The position numbers were made by a program, and so were the translations under genes. Positions 16,953 to 25,210 of a DNA stretch of 33,082 bases are shown here, in pieces. Under the pieces are notes generated by a model, which searched no databases, was not told where the DNA came from, and saw only the letters and a program-made list of their open reading frames with translations. The DNA is from an uncultured Spirochaetales bacterium. Its GTDB lineage: Bacteria > Spirochaetota > Spirochaetia > DTKZ01. How positions within the stretch are numbered: the stretch's first letter is position 1; the number at the start of each line of letters is the position of its first letter. The stretch is taken from assembly GCA_937991975.1 (NCBI GenBank), contig CALKLC010000008.1, positions 1 through 33,082 of the forward strand, in the 5' to 3' direction.

Positions 16953-17879
16953 GTGGATTGGTACTTGATCGTTTCGTCTTCCCATCACCCTGCATGGAAC
17001 CTCGCTCTGGAAGAATGCATATTGGATAGCTACACCACCCTCCCTCACGAGGCGGCCGTACTTCTCTTCTATGTGAACGATCGGTGTATCGTCATCGGAA
17101 AACATCAGAATCCCTGGCTGGAAGTGTGCTGGGATTGTATCGAGCAATCCGAGCTCCCTCTTTTCCGGCGGATTTCAGGGGGTGGGGCAGTGTACCATGA
17201 CAGGGGAAATCTCAACTTCTCCTTCATTCAACCCCGTACCGTCTTTTCCAAAGAGGAAAATCTCTCCCTTATCCAGAGGGCCTTGAGGAATCTGGGAATC
17301 GAAGTAGCCAGAACCAGTAGGGGAGACCTGTTCTACCGGAACTGGAAAGTTTCGGGAAACGCTCTCTGTTACCGGAGAGATCGGGTCCTCCATCACGGGA
17401 CTCTACTGATCGATGCGGATCTTTCTACCTTACAGCGTTCCCTTGCCGTTTCCTCTTTCCTTCGAGAAAGGTTTCGTTCTCCCGCTGTACCTAGCGTGGG
17501 ATCTATAACAGCGAATTTGAAAGAGTCCTTCCCTTTCCTTTCGGTTTCGATGGTGATAGAAGCGGTGACAGAGGCAGTTTCCTCCGAGGGCTCTACAGTA
17601 ATACAGGTGGAAGATCCTGGAAGAATCGTACAGAAAGAGAAGTTCCAGAGCATCTTTAACCGGCATGGGACCTGGGAGTGGGTATTCGGAGCCACTCCTT
17701 CTTTCTGGTTCGAGACTGCACAAAGAGAGCCCCATTATAAGGGATCCTGCAAGGTAGAGGCTGGGCGGATTGTTGAAGTAAATGGAATCGATGATAAGTA
17801 TGTGGGTCGATCATTCGACCCACTGTTCTTTTCAAAATCAATACCTGAAAACTATGTAACTGCAAGGAGGGAACCATGA
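16953..17879 (+). CDS. lplA: Lipoate--protein ligase family protein
   Basis: SSSHHPAWNLALEECIL, VIGKHQNPWLEV, RRISGGGAVYHDRGNLNFSFI, WKVSGNALCYRRDRVLHHGTLLIDADL. Confidence 0.93.
   Translation: MDWYLIVSSSHHPAWNLALEECILDSYTTLPHEAAVLLFYVNDRCIVIGKHQNPWLEVCWDCIEQSELPLFRRISGGGAVYHDRGNLNFSFIQPRTVFSKEENLSLIQRALRNLGIEVARTSRGDLFYRNWKVSGNALCYRRDRVLHHGTLLIDADLSTLQRSLAVSSFLRERFRSPAVPSVGSITANLKESFPFLSVSMVIEAVTEAVSSEGSTVIQVEDPGRIVQKEKFQSIFNRHGTWEWVFGATPSFWFETAQREPHYKGSCKVEAGRIVEVNGIDDKYVGRSFDPLFFSKSIPENYVTARREP
17802..17833 (+). terminator. Terminator-like hairpin inside the 3' end of lplA
   Basis: GTGGGTCGA (17802-17810) TCAT TCGACCCAC (17815-17823), then TGTTCTTTTC. Confidence 0.6.
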
Positions 17880-18313
17880 CAGTGCAGGAAATGCTCCGCA
17901 AATTAGATGGGCTTCTCGAAACCTCACGGGTCGGTATCCTGACCACGGTGGATTCGGAAGGATATCCCCGAAGCAGGTGGATGACCCCCACCTTTGTTCC
18001 TGGCCGGGAGGGGTTGCTCTATGCAGTAACTTCTCCTGCATTTGCCAAGACAGTACAGATCGCCAGTCATCCCCAGGTGGGGTGGATCTTCCAGACACGT
18101 GCACTGGATGAAATCATGACTGTAGGTGGGAAGATCAACATCATCGAAAATCCCGCCCTTCGTTCGGAAGTACAGGAGGCCCTTGGCAGGAACCTCTCTA
18201 TCTTCTGGCGGGTCAATCCGAGGGAGCAGGATCTGGTAGTATTGGAAACGGTGATCGAGGAAATCTCGTATTTCAATCCAATGAAAAACGAACGGTATAC
18301 AGTGGTGGTGTAG
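17876..18313 (+). CDS. Pyridoxamine 5'-phosphate oxidase-like flavin-binding protein
   Basis: LETSRVGILTTVDSEGYPRSRWMTPTFV split-barrel N-terminus; ATGA overlap with lplA. Confidence 0.88.
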   Translation: MTVQEMLRKLDGLLETSRVGILTTVDSEGYPRSRWMTPTFVPGREGLLYAVTSPAFAKTVQIASHPQVGWIFQTRALDEIMTVGGKINIIENPALRSEVQEALGRNLSIFWRVNPREQDLVVLETVIEEISYFNPMKNERYTVVV

Positions 18314-18314
18314 T

Positions 18315-19286
18315 ATGGCAAAGGAACTGAACAAAAATCTATTGAAAAAGATGCTCTACGACATGATGCTGATTCGTCATTTCGAAGAAAAAGCGGGGCA
18401 GATGTACGGGTTGAAAAAGATCGGCGGATTCTGCCATCTGTACAACGGGGAAGAGGCCGTAGCGGTAGGTTCCGTGGCTGCCATTGATCTGAAGAAGGAC
18501 TACATCCTTACAGGGTACAGGGACCATGGACATGCTCTGGCCTGCGGGATGGATCCAAAAGGGATCATGGCCGAATTGTTCGGGAAGATCACTGGCTGTT
18601 CCCGCGGGAAAGGCGGTTCCATGCATCTGTTCGATGCGGAAAAACATTTTTTGGGGGGAAACGGGATTGTGGGTGCCCAGATCCCCATTGCTACGGGTGT
18701 AGCCTTTGCACAGAAGTATCGAAACGATGGGGGAGTGACCCTCTGCTTTTTTGGGGATGGAGCCATCCATCAGGGAGCTTTCCACGAGAGTCTCAACATG
18801 GCAAAGATCTGGAATCTCCCCATTGTGTACATTTGCGAGAACAATCAGTGGGGCATGGGTACCAACTTCCGAAAGGTGTCTTCGGTGGACGATTTCAGCT
18901 TGCTCGGTACCGCTTATGGGATTCCAGGGAAGCAGATCAATGGGATGGATGTGATCGAAGTATACCAGGAAGTATCGAAAGCGGTAGATCAAGCCCGTGA
19001 ATCAGGTTTACCCAGCCTGCTGGAAGCTCGGACCTACCGGTACAAGGGGCACTCCATGAGCGATCCGGCCAAGTACCGGACCAGGGAAGAGGTGGAAGAG
19101 TACAGAAAACAAGACCCTATTCTGATTCTCAAAGATAAACTGATGCAAGAGGGAATCGTTACAGAGAAAGAGTACGAAAAGTACGATTCCCAGATCCAGG
19201 CCATTGTGGATGAGGCGGTGGAGTTTGCCGAGAAGAGCGAAGAGCCCGCTCTCCATACGATGTACGAAGATATCCTGGTAGATTAG
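18315..19286 (+). CDS. pdhA: Pyruvate dehydrogenase-type complex E1 component, alpha subunit
   Basis: GYRDHGHALACGMDP, GKGGSMHLFDAEKHFLGGNGIVGAQIPIATGVAFA, CFFGDGAIHQGAFHESLNMAKIWNLPIVYICENNQWGMGT. Confidence 0.94.
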   Translation: MAKELNKNLLKKMLYDMMLIRHFEEKAGQMYGLKKIGGFCHLYNGEEAVAVGSVAAIDLKKDYILTGYRDHGHALACGMDPKGIMAELFGKITGCSRGKGGSMHLFDAEKHFLGGNGIVGAQIPIATGVAFAQKYRNDGGVTLCFFGDGAIHQGAFHESLNMAKIWNLPIVYICENNQWGMGTNFRKVSSVDDFSLLGTAYGIPGKQINGMDVIEVYQEVSKAVDQARESGLPSLLEARTYRYKGHSMSDPAKYRTREEVEEYRKQDPILILKDKLMQEGIVTEKEYEKYDSQIQAIVDEAVEFAEKSEEPALHTMYEDILVD

Positions 19287-19296
19287 GAGGAATCTC

Positions 19297-20280
19297 ATGC
19301 CTGTTATCACGTATCGGGAAGCGTTGAATCAAGCCCTCGATGAGGAAATGGCCCGGGATGAATCGGTGTTCCTTATCGGTGAAGAAGTGGGAGAGTACAA
19401 TGGAGCGTATAAAGTCAGTAAGGGGCTTCTGGATAAATATGGTCCGAAGCGGGTGATCGATACCCCCATCACGGAGCTCGGGTTCACGGGGATCGGAGTG
19501 GGAGCCGCGATGGTTGGTTTAAGGCCTGTGGTGGAATGGATGACCCATAATTTTGCCCTCCTTGCCTTAGACCAGGTGGTGAACAACGCGGCCAAGATGC
19601 GCTACATGAGCGGTGGGCAGTTCAAGCTCCCCATCGTGTTCAGGGGGCCGAATGGGCCAGCCGAGTATCTAGCTTCCCAGCATTCCCAGGCCCTGCAAAC
19701 CTACTGGACCCATGTGCCGGGATTGAAAGTAGTTGCACCGGCTACGCCCTATGACGCGAAGGGGCTTCTGAAGTCTGCTATACGGGACGATAACCCCGTT
19801 GTGGTACTGGAAGGGGAGCTGATGTACGCATGGAAAGGTGAGGTGCCGGAGGGGGAGTACCTTGTTCCCATTGGAAAGGCCGATGTAAAACGGGAAGGAA
19901 CGGATGTTACGGTAGTAACCTATTCAAAACCTCTTAAGGTGGTGCAGGAAGCAGCAGAGTTATGTGCCCAGGAAGGAATCCAGGTGGAGATCGTGGATCT
20001 TAGAACCTTGAGGCCCCTGGATGAAGAAACAGTGTATCGATCCGTTCGGAAAACCAACCGGGCAGTGGTGGTGGATGAGTCCTGGCCCATGGTTAGTGTA
20101 GGGTCTCACGTGGCCTGGCTCATTTCCAGGAACTGTTTCGATGTGCTGGATGCTCAGGTCGAACTGGTAGCTTCGGAAGATATTCCCATGCCCTACAACC
20201 ACACACTGGAACTGGCAGCCCAGCCCTCGGTAACGAAGGTTGTCGCAGCGGTGAAAAAAGTTTTATACCTAGGAGAGTAA
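19297..20280 (+). CDS. pdhB: Pyruvate dehydrogenase-type complex E1 component, beta subunit
   Basis: TYREALNQALDEEMARDESVFLIGEEVGEYNGAYKVSKGLLDKYGPKRVIDTPITELGFTGIGVGAAM. Confidence 0.95.
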   Translation: MPVITYREALNQALDEEMARDESVFLIGEEVGEYNGAYKVSKGLLDKYGPKRVIDTPITELGFTGIGVGAAMVGLRPVVEWMTHNFALLALDQVVNNAAKMRYMSGGQFKLPIVFRGPNGPAEYLASQHSQALQTYWTHVPGLKVVAPATPYDAKGLLKSAIRDDNPVVVLEGELMYAWKGEVPEGEYLVPIGKADVKREGTDVTVVTYSKPLKVVQEAAELCAQEGIQVEIVDLRTLRPLDEETVYRSVRKTNRAVVVDESWPMVSVGSHVAWLISRNCFDVLDAQVELVASEDIPMPYNHTLELAAQPSVTKVVAAVKKVLYLGE

Positions 20281-20282
20281 CG

Positions 20283-21710
20283 ATGGCAGAACGAATCCCC
20301 ATGATTGCCCTTTCCCCCACAATGGAAGAAGGGAAAATCCTTTCCTGGAAAGTAAAGCCTGGAGATCAGGTAAAAAGTGGTATGGTGCTTTGCGAGGTGG
20401 AGACAGACAAGGCTACGATGGAGTACGAATCACCCCGTGAAGGCACTTTATTGAAACTCATTCGGCAGGAGGGAGAATCCGTAAAGGTAGGGGAACCGAT
20501 TGCCTGGATCGGAAAACCAGGAGAACAGGTTCCAGACGAGCCTTCGCCTTCCAGAACAGCCGGGCTGGCAGATACGGGGCAAAAGGGCGAGATGGTAGAA
20601 AGCACGCGCCCGGCCGAAAGAGGGGCCCTTGCCGAAGGAGCAGTCCTTGCCGAAAGGGGCAAAGGAACAACCACCTCCGAAGCAAGCAGGAGGATCGAAG
20701 AAGGCAGGGGTGCCGCAACTGCTGGTGCAGGGGAAACAGGGAGAAAAGCGCCCGAGGGCTCTTCGTCCGCAGAGGAGAAATCAACCTTCCCCTTAGCTTC
20801 TATGCTCTCTTCCCCTTATGGGGGGAGCGTAAAATCCTCACCCCTTGCACGGAAGCTGTCATCCGAACTGGGTATCGATATACGCCGTATCCCGGGTTCA
20901 GGGCCTGGCGGTAGGGTGATCAAGCGGGACGTGTTGAGGTTCCGGGAGGCAGCAGGAAAGATGGAACTTCAACCCGAAACTGCTTTTCCGATTGCTTCGG
21001 CTGCCGCAGCTTCTTCGGAGCAGCCCCCTGTAGACAGGGAAATCCCTGTAAGCGGGATGCGGACTACAATTGCCAAGAGGCTTTCCGAGTCTTTCTTTAC
21101 CGCCCCTCACTATTTTCTCCGGGTAGCAGTCCAGATGGACGCACTGATGGATGCCCGTTCCCGGTACAACGCCGAAAGTCCTCAGAAACTATCCCTCAAT
21201 GCCTTTTTCATCAAACTGGCAGCCGAAGCTCTTCGAAGGCATCCTCAGATCAACTCGACCTGGAAGGGAACCAGCATCCAGATACACGGGTCTATCGATA
21301 TCGGATTGGCCGTTGCCCTCCCCGATGGTTTGATCACTCCCGTGGTACGCAACTGCGGGGGGAAAGGGATTCGGGAAATCGATCAGGAACTGACTGCCCT
21401 TATAGAAAAGGCAAAGAAGGGAGGGCTGAAGCCAGAGGAGTACACGAACGCCACCTTTACCATCAGTAACCTGGGTGCTTACGGGATCGAGGAGTTTACC
21501 GCCATTATCAATCCCCCTGGCTCTGCCATCCTCGCTTTAGGGGAAATCAGAAAGGAACCGATCGCCACAGAAGCGGATGAAATCGTGATCCGCAGAATTC
21601 TGCGGATGACCCTTTCCTGCGATCACCGAACCATCGATGGGGCTGTGGGTGCTGTTTTCCTTCGGGATCTGAAAGGTATGATGGAAGACCCCTTCCGAAT
21701 CATCCTGTAA
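20283..21710 (+). CDS. pdhC: Dihydrolipoamide acetyltransferase (E2), one lipoyl domain
   Basis: Lipoyl motif VETDKATMEYESP; E3/E1-binding domain SSPLARKLSSELGIDIRRIPGSGPGGRVIKRDV; catalytic DHRTIDG. Confidence 0.95.
   Translation: MAERIPMIALSPTMEEGKILSWKVKPGDQVKSGMVLCEVETDKATMEYESPREGTLLKLIRQEGESVKVGEPIAWIGKPGEQVPDEPSPSRTAGLADTGQKGEMVESTRPAERGALAEGAVLAERGKGTTTSEASRRIEEGRGAATAGAGETGRKAPEGSSSAEEKSTFPLASMLSSPYGGSVKSSPLARKLSSELGIDIRRIPGSGPGGRVIKRDVLRFREAAGKMELQPETAFPIASAAAASSEQPPVDREIPVSGMRTTIAKRLSESFFTAPHYFLRVAVQMDALMDARSRYNAESPQKLSLNAFFIKLAAEALRRHPQINSTWKGTSIQIHGSIDIGLAVALPDGLITPVVRNCGGKGIREIDQELTALIEKAKKGGLKPEEYTNATFTISNLGAYGIEEFTAIINPPGSAILALGEIRKEPIATEADEIVIRRILRMTLSCDHRTIDGAVGAVFLRDLKGMMEDPFRIIL
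20613..20666 (+). repeat. Three imperfect 18-bp tandem units in the E2 linker
   Basis: GCCGAAAGAGGGGCCCTT / GCCGAAGGAGCAGTCCTT / GCCGAAAGGGGCAAAGGA. Confidence 0.6.
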
Positions 21711-21716
21711 TACTAT

Positions 21717-21756
21717 CCCCCCTCTTACGCCCGGCTTGCAAGGGTAAGGAGGGGGG
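21717..21756. terminator. GC-rich imperfect inverted repeat at the convergence of the two E2 genes
   Basis: CCCCCCTCTTACGCCC (21717-21732) / GGGTAAGGAGGGGGG (21742-21756). Confidence 0.4.
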
Positions 21757-23011
21757 TCTCAAGCGCGCTCTTGAAGGATTTTAAAAAACGCGCCCCATAC
21801 GCACCGTCAGCTACCCGGTGATCTGCGGATAACCCAAACTCGATCATAGAAACGAAGGTAGTTGGACTTCCTTCCTTCGGTCTACGGAGCACCTCTCCCA
21901 CGGAAAGGATCGCTACCTGAGGGGGATTCACGATCGCCTGGAACCGTTTTATCCCAAACATCCCCAGGTTGGTAAGGGTGATGGTTCCTCCCGCAATGTC
22001 TTCGGGACTCAATTTGCCTTCCTTTGCACGGGAAGAAATTTCCTCCCATTCTTCCTGAAGGGACTGGAGGGGTTTCGTTCCGCAATCTCGCAGTACAGGA
22101 ACGAACAAACCAGCCGGGGTATCCACTGCAATCCCCACATGTACCTGGGAAAACACTTCCACCTTTCCCCCTCCGATCCAGGATGCGTTGAGTAATGGGT
22201 ACTGTTCCAGTGTAAAGGCCAGGAATTTCGCCAGAAGAACAGTGAAGGAAAGAGGGGTTCCCCGTTCTTTCAGCGCTCTATGAAAAGACAACAGGGCATC
22301 TACCTCTACATCCGCCCAGAGGGTAAACTGAGGGATCGTAGTCCAGCTCTGGACCATCCGCTCTGCTGCCCGGACCTGGAAGGGGGACAGGGTTTGGAGG
22401 ATCGAAATCTTACGTGATGAACTACTTTGCGAAGAAAAAACCCTGGATGGATGCGCTGGGGTTGGCTCGGCCTTCCCCTGTACCAGGCTCGATAGATCCC
22501 GTTCCACCACTGCCCCCCCAGGCCCGGTGCCTCGAAGGGTAGATAGATCGATCCGGTTCTCCTGAGCCAACCGTTTCACCAGGGGGGAGGCAGGAGTGTA
22601 GGCAGACTGAAAGTCTTTCAGGTCCCTTTTCCCTGGTGCCTCGTATTTATCTTCCTGTGAGCCTCGTTTCTTTGTGCCTGGAGGGCTTTCGGCTTGGGAT
22701 CGTTCTTCCTTCCTCTTCGATGCGGCGGTCGGTTTCTCCTTTCCTGTAAGGGTCGAAGGGTGGGTGCTATCATCTGGAGCGGAGAGATACGCCACGGCTT
22801 TTCCAACCTCCTGGGTTGATCCCGCAGGAACGAGGATTTCTTCCAGCACCCCATCGGCCGGGGATTCCACCTCGACAACGGCTTTGTCGTTCTCCACAGT
22901 AAAGAGGATTTCTCCTTTGATAACTGGGTCTCCGACTTTCTTCACCCATTCCATTACGGTCCCCTGTGTCATGGTAAGTCCCAGTTTGGGCATGAGGATC
23001 TCGGTGCGCAT
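21725..23011 (-). CDS. acoC: Dihydrolipoamide acetyltransferase (E2) of a second 2-oxoacid/acetoin dehydrogenase complex
   Basis: Starts MRTEILMPKLGLTMTQGTVMEWVKKVGDPV; VENDKAVVEVESP lipoyl motif; TPASPLVKRLAQENRIDLSTLRGTGPGGAVVERD; DHRVADG. The ORF-track extension to 23233 overlaps acoB and is not supported. Confidence 0.92.
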   Translation of the reverse strand: MRTEILMPKLGLTMTQGTVMEWVKKVGDPVIKGEILFTVENDKAVVEVESPADGVLEEILVPAGSTQEVGKAVAYLSAPDDSTHPSTLTGKEKPTAASKRKEERSQAESPPGTKKRGSQEDKYEAPGKRDLKDFQSAYTPASPLVKRLAQENRIDLSTLRGTGPGGAVVERDLSSLVQGKAEPTPAHPSRVFSSQSSSSRKISILQTLSPFQVRAAERMVQSWTTIPQFTLWADVEVDALLSFHRALKERGTPLSFTVLLAKFLAFTLEQYPLLNASWIGGGKVEVFSQVHVGIAVDTPAGLFVPVLRDCGTKPLQSLQEEWEEISSRAKEGKLSPEDIAGGTITLTNLGMFGIKRFQAIVNPPQVAILSVGEVLRRPKEGSPTTFVSMIEFGLSADHRVADGAYGARFLKSFKSALETPLLTLASRA

Positions 23012-23994
23012 CAGTTTTCCTCCCGATAGAGTACCTGCTTGACTGCCTTTTCGATATCCGCCACTTTGGGGGCCACATATTCCAGCAGGGGAGGGCTGAA
23101 GGGGATGGGAACGTTCTTCGTTCCTACCCTGAGAATGGGGGCATCTAGATGGAAGAAGGCTTCCTGCTGGATCTGGGCCGCTATCTCTGCACCTGCCCCT
23201 CCGTGAACCACCCCTTCGTGGGCAACGATGCATCGATGCGTTTTGCGAACCGATGTTACGATGGTCTCCAGATCGAAGGGTTTGATGGTGAGTAGGTCGA
23301 TGATCTCCACTTCGATTCCCTCTCTGGAAAGGGTCTGGGCAGCTTCGAGAGCCTTCTGTACCATGATCGAGTAGGTCGCGATCGTTACGTCCTTTCCTGC
23401 TCTGCGAACTTCAGCTTTTCCTAAAGGAGTGAGGTACTCTTTGTCTGGAACTTCTCCTTTTTGGGGGTACAATAATTTGTGTTCGAAAAAAATTACCGGG
23501 TTGTTACTCCGAATAGCCGATTTCAAGAGTCCCTTAGCAGTGGCAGGACTGGAAGGGGACACCAGGATGAGTCCCGGGATATTCATCAACCACCCCTCTA
23601 CACTCTGGCTATGCTGGGCTGCAGCTCCGGGAACGATTCCGTCAGGAGCCCGAACCACAAGGGGGATATCCGCCTGGCCTCCGAACATATACCGGTTCTT
23701 GGCAATCTGATTTACCAATTCATCGTAGGCAACGGAGATAAAGTCCGCGAAATGCATGTCTGCCACAGGACGCAGGCCGGTAAGGGCAGCTCCCAGGGCA
23801 GAACCGATAATGGCGGTTTCACTGATAGGGGTATCGAGGACTCTACCGGGGAAACGATCCGGAAGCCCCTTGAACTGCCCGAAAATTCCGCCCTGCCGGG
23901 CAATATCTTCACCCATCACAAACACAGTGGAGTCTCGCTCCATCTCTTCGATCATGGCTTGCAGGGTAGCTTCGGAAAAGGAGATGATACTCAT
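23011..23994 (-). CDS. acoB: E1 beta subunit of the second complex (acetoin/2-oxoacid dehydrogenase type)
   Basis: MSIISFSEATLQAMIEEMERDSTVFVMGEDIARQGGIFGQFKGLPDRFPGRVLDTPISETAIIGSALGAALTGLRPV. Confidence 0.92.
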   Translation of the reverse strand: MSIISFSEATLQAMIEEMERDSTVFVMGEDIARQGGIFGQFKGLPDRFPGRVLDTPISETAIIGSALGAALTGLRPVADMHFADFISVAYDELVNQIAKNRYMFGGQADIPLVVRAPDGIVPGAAAQHSQSVEGWLMNIPGLILVSPSSPATAKGLLKSAIRSNNPVIFFEHKLLYPQKGEVPDKEYLTPLGKAEVRRAGKDVTIATYSIMVQKALEAAQTLSREGIEVEIIDLLTIKPFDLETIVTSVRKTHRCIVAHEGVVHGGAGAEIAAQIQQEAFFHLDAPILRVGTKNVPIPFSPPLLEYVAPKVADIEKAVKQVLYREEN

Positions 23995-25010
23995 ACCAGC
24001 ACCTCCTGATCAGAGCTGAAAAGGTCCTGGATCGCTTCATCGGGCTCGGGATACGGATCCTCCTCTGCGTAACGAACAGCTGCTTCTACTTCCTCCTTCG
24101 CTTCCTTCCATAGGAGATCGATTTCTTCGGGTTGAATAAAGGAGTGTTCCAATAGGTACGAGGTGTACCGCTTGATAGGATCGTTCTCTTCTGCCTGGTT
24201 TTTCACCTCCTCCCTGGTGCGGTACTTCTCCGGGTCTCCCACGTAGTGCCCTTTGACCCGGTAGGTGCGGCACTCGAGGAGGATCGGCCCTTTACCAGAT
24301 CGGAGCCGATCGATCAAAGTGTGGGATACGTTGTATACTTCTACCACATTGTTCCCGTCTACCGTATACCCATCGATCCCGTACCCTGCTGCCCGATCGG
24401 AAATTCGGGAAACGGCAACTCCGTACGATGCGGGGGTAGTGGAAGCGTACAGGTTGTTCTCGTTGATAAAGAGAACGGGCAATTTCCAGATGGCAGCCAT
24501 GTTCAAGGCCTCGTGGAAGGTGCCCCTGTTGGATGCTCCGTCCCCAAAGAAACAAATCGCCACCTGATCGGTCTTTTTCATCCAGGCTGTCATGCCGGCT
24601 CCGACAGCGATGGTGAACCCTCCTCCAACCACTCCGTTTGCCCCCAGCATTCCTACTGAAAAATCGGCGATATGCATGGATCCCCCCTTCCCCTTGCAGT
24701 ACCCGCTACGCTTTCCGTACAGTTCTGCCATCATGCGGGTCATCTGTGCTCCCTTGGCAAGAGCGTGCCCATGGCCGCGGTGGGTGGATGTGATCCAGTC
24801 GTTCTTTCGAAGGTTCGCCATGATCCCTGCGGCGATCGCTTCTTCTCCGATATACAGATGGACGAAACCAGGAATCCGTTTAGCTAAAAACAATTCTTCC
24901 ACTCGGGTTTCGAAACTCCGTATCCGTATCATGGTACGGAGAAGTTCCTTCTTTCCTTGCGAAGTAAGTTCTAGAAATGCATTGGGAAACTCTTTGATAC
25001 GTACGCCCAT
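23991..25010 (-). CDS. acoA: E1 alpha subunit of the second complex (acetoin/2-oxoacid dehydrogenase type)
   Basis: GKGGSMHIADFSVGMLGANGVVGGGFTIAVGAGMTAWMKKTDQVAICFFGDGASNRGTFHEALNMAAIWKLPVLFINENNLYASTT. Confidence 0.92.
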   Translation of the reverse strand: MGVRIKEFPNAFLELTSQGKKELLRTMIRIRSFETRVEELFLAKRIPGFVHLYIGEEAIAAGIMANLRKNDWITSTHRGHGHALAKGAQMTRMMAELYGKRSGYCKGKGGSMHIADFSVGMLGANGVVGGGFTIAVGAGMTAWMKKTDQVAICFFGDGASNRGTFHEALNMAAIWKLPVLFINENNLYASTTPASYGVAVSRISDRAAGYGIDGYTVDGNNVVEVYNVSHTLIDRLRSGKGPILLECRTYRVKGHYVGDPEKYRTREEVKNQAEENDPIKRYTSYLLEHSFIQPEEIDLLWKEAKEEVEAAVRYAEEDPYPEPDEAIQDLFSSDQEVLV

Positions 25011-25061
25011 AGTCTGCTCCTTGCCGAAAACGTTCAGTGGGTTTGAATCCCGAAGTTGAGA

Positions 25062-25077
25062 TGCAATTTTTATGCCT
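25062..25077 (-). promoter_or_regulatory. Sigma54 -24/-12 promoter of the aco-like operon
   Basis: Minus strand AGGCAT-AAAAA-TTGCA: GG-N10-GC spacing exact, -12 box TTGCA. Confidence 0.6.
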
Positions 25078-25210
25078 AGTTAGAAAAATAAGGCTGTCTT
25101 TATTTACATTGCGTAAATGGAATTATGATAATGCAGAAAACGAAAAAAACCTTGCGTGTTTCAGATTGTCACAGTATACTGAAATAACTTGTTACGAATC
25201 GGAGCATAGT

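Noticed and set aside
21725-23233. ORF-track E2 with 74 extra N-terminal residues
   Set aside because: The extension overlaps the acoB coding region in another frame and has low-complexity out-of-frame composition; the lipoyl domain starts properly at ATG 23011
25037-25210. N-terminal extension of the sigma54 activator
   Set aside because: This region contains the sigma54 promoter and palindromes for the divergent operon and is AT-rich; ATG 25211 is the more likely start
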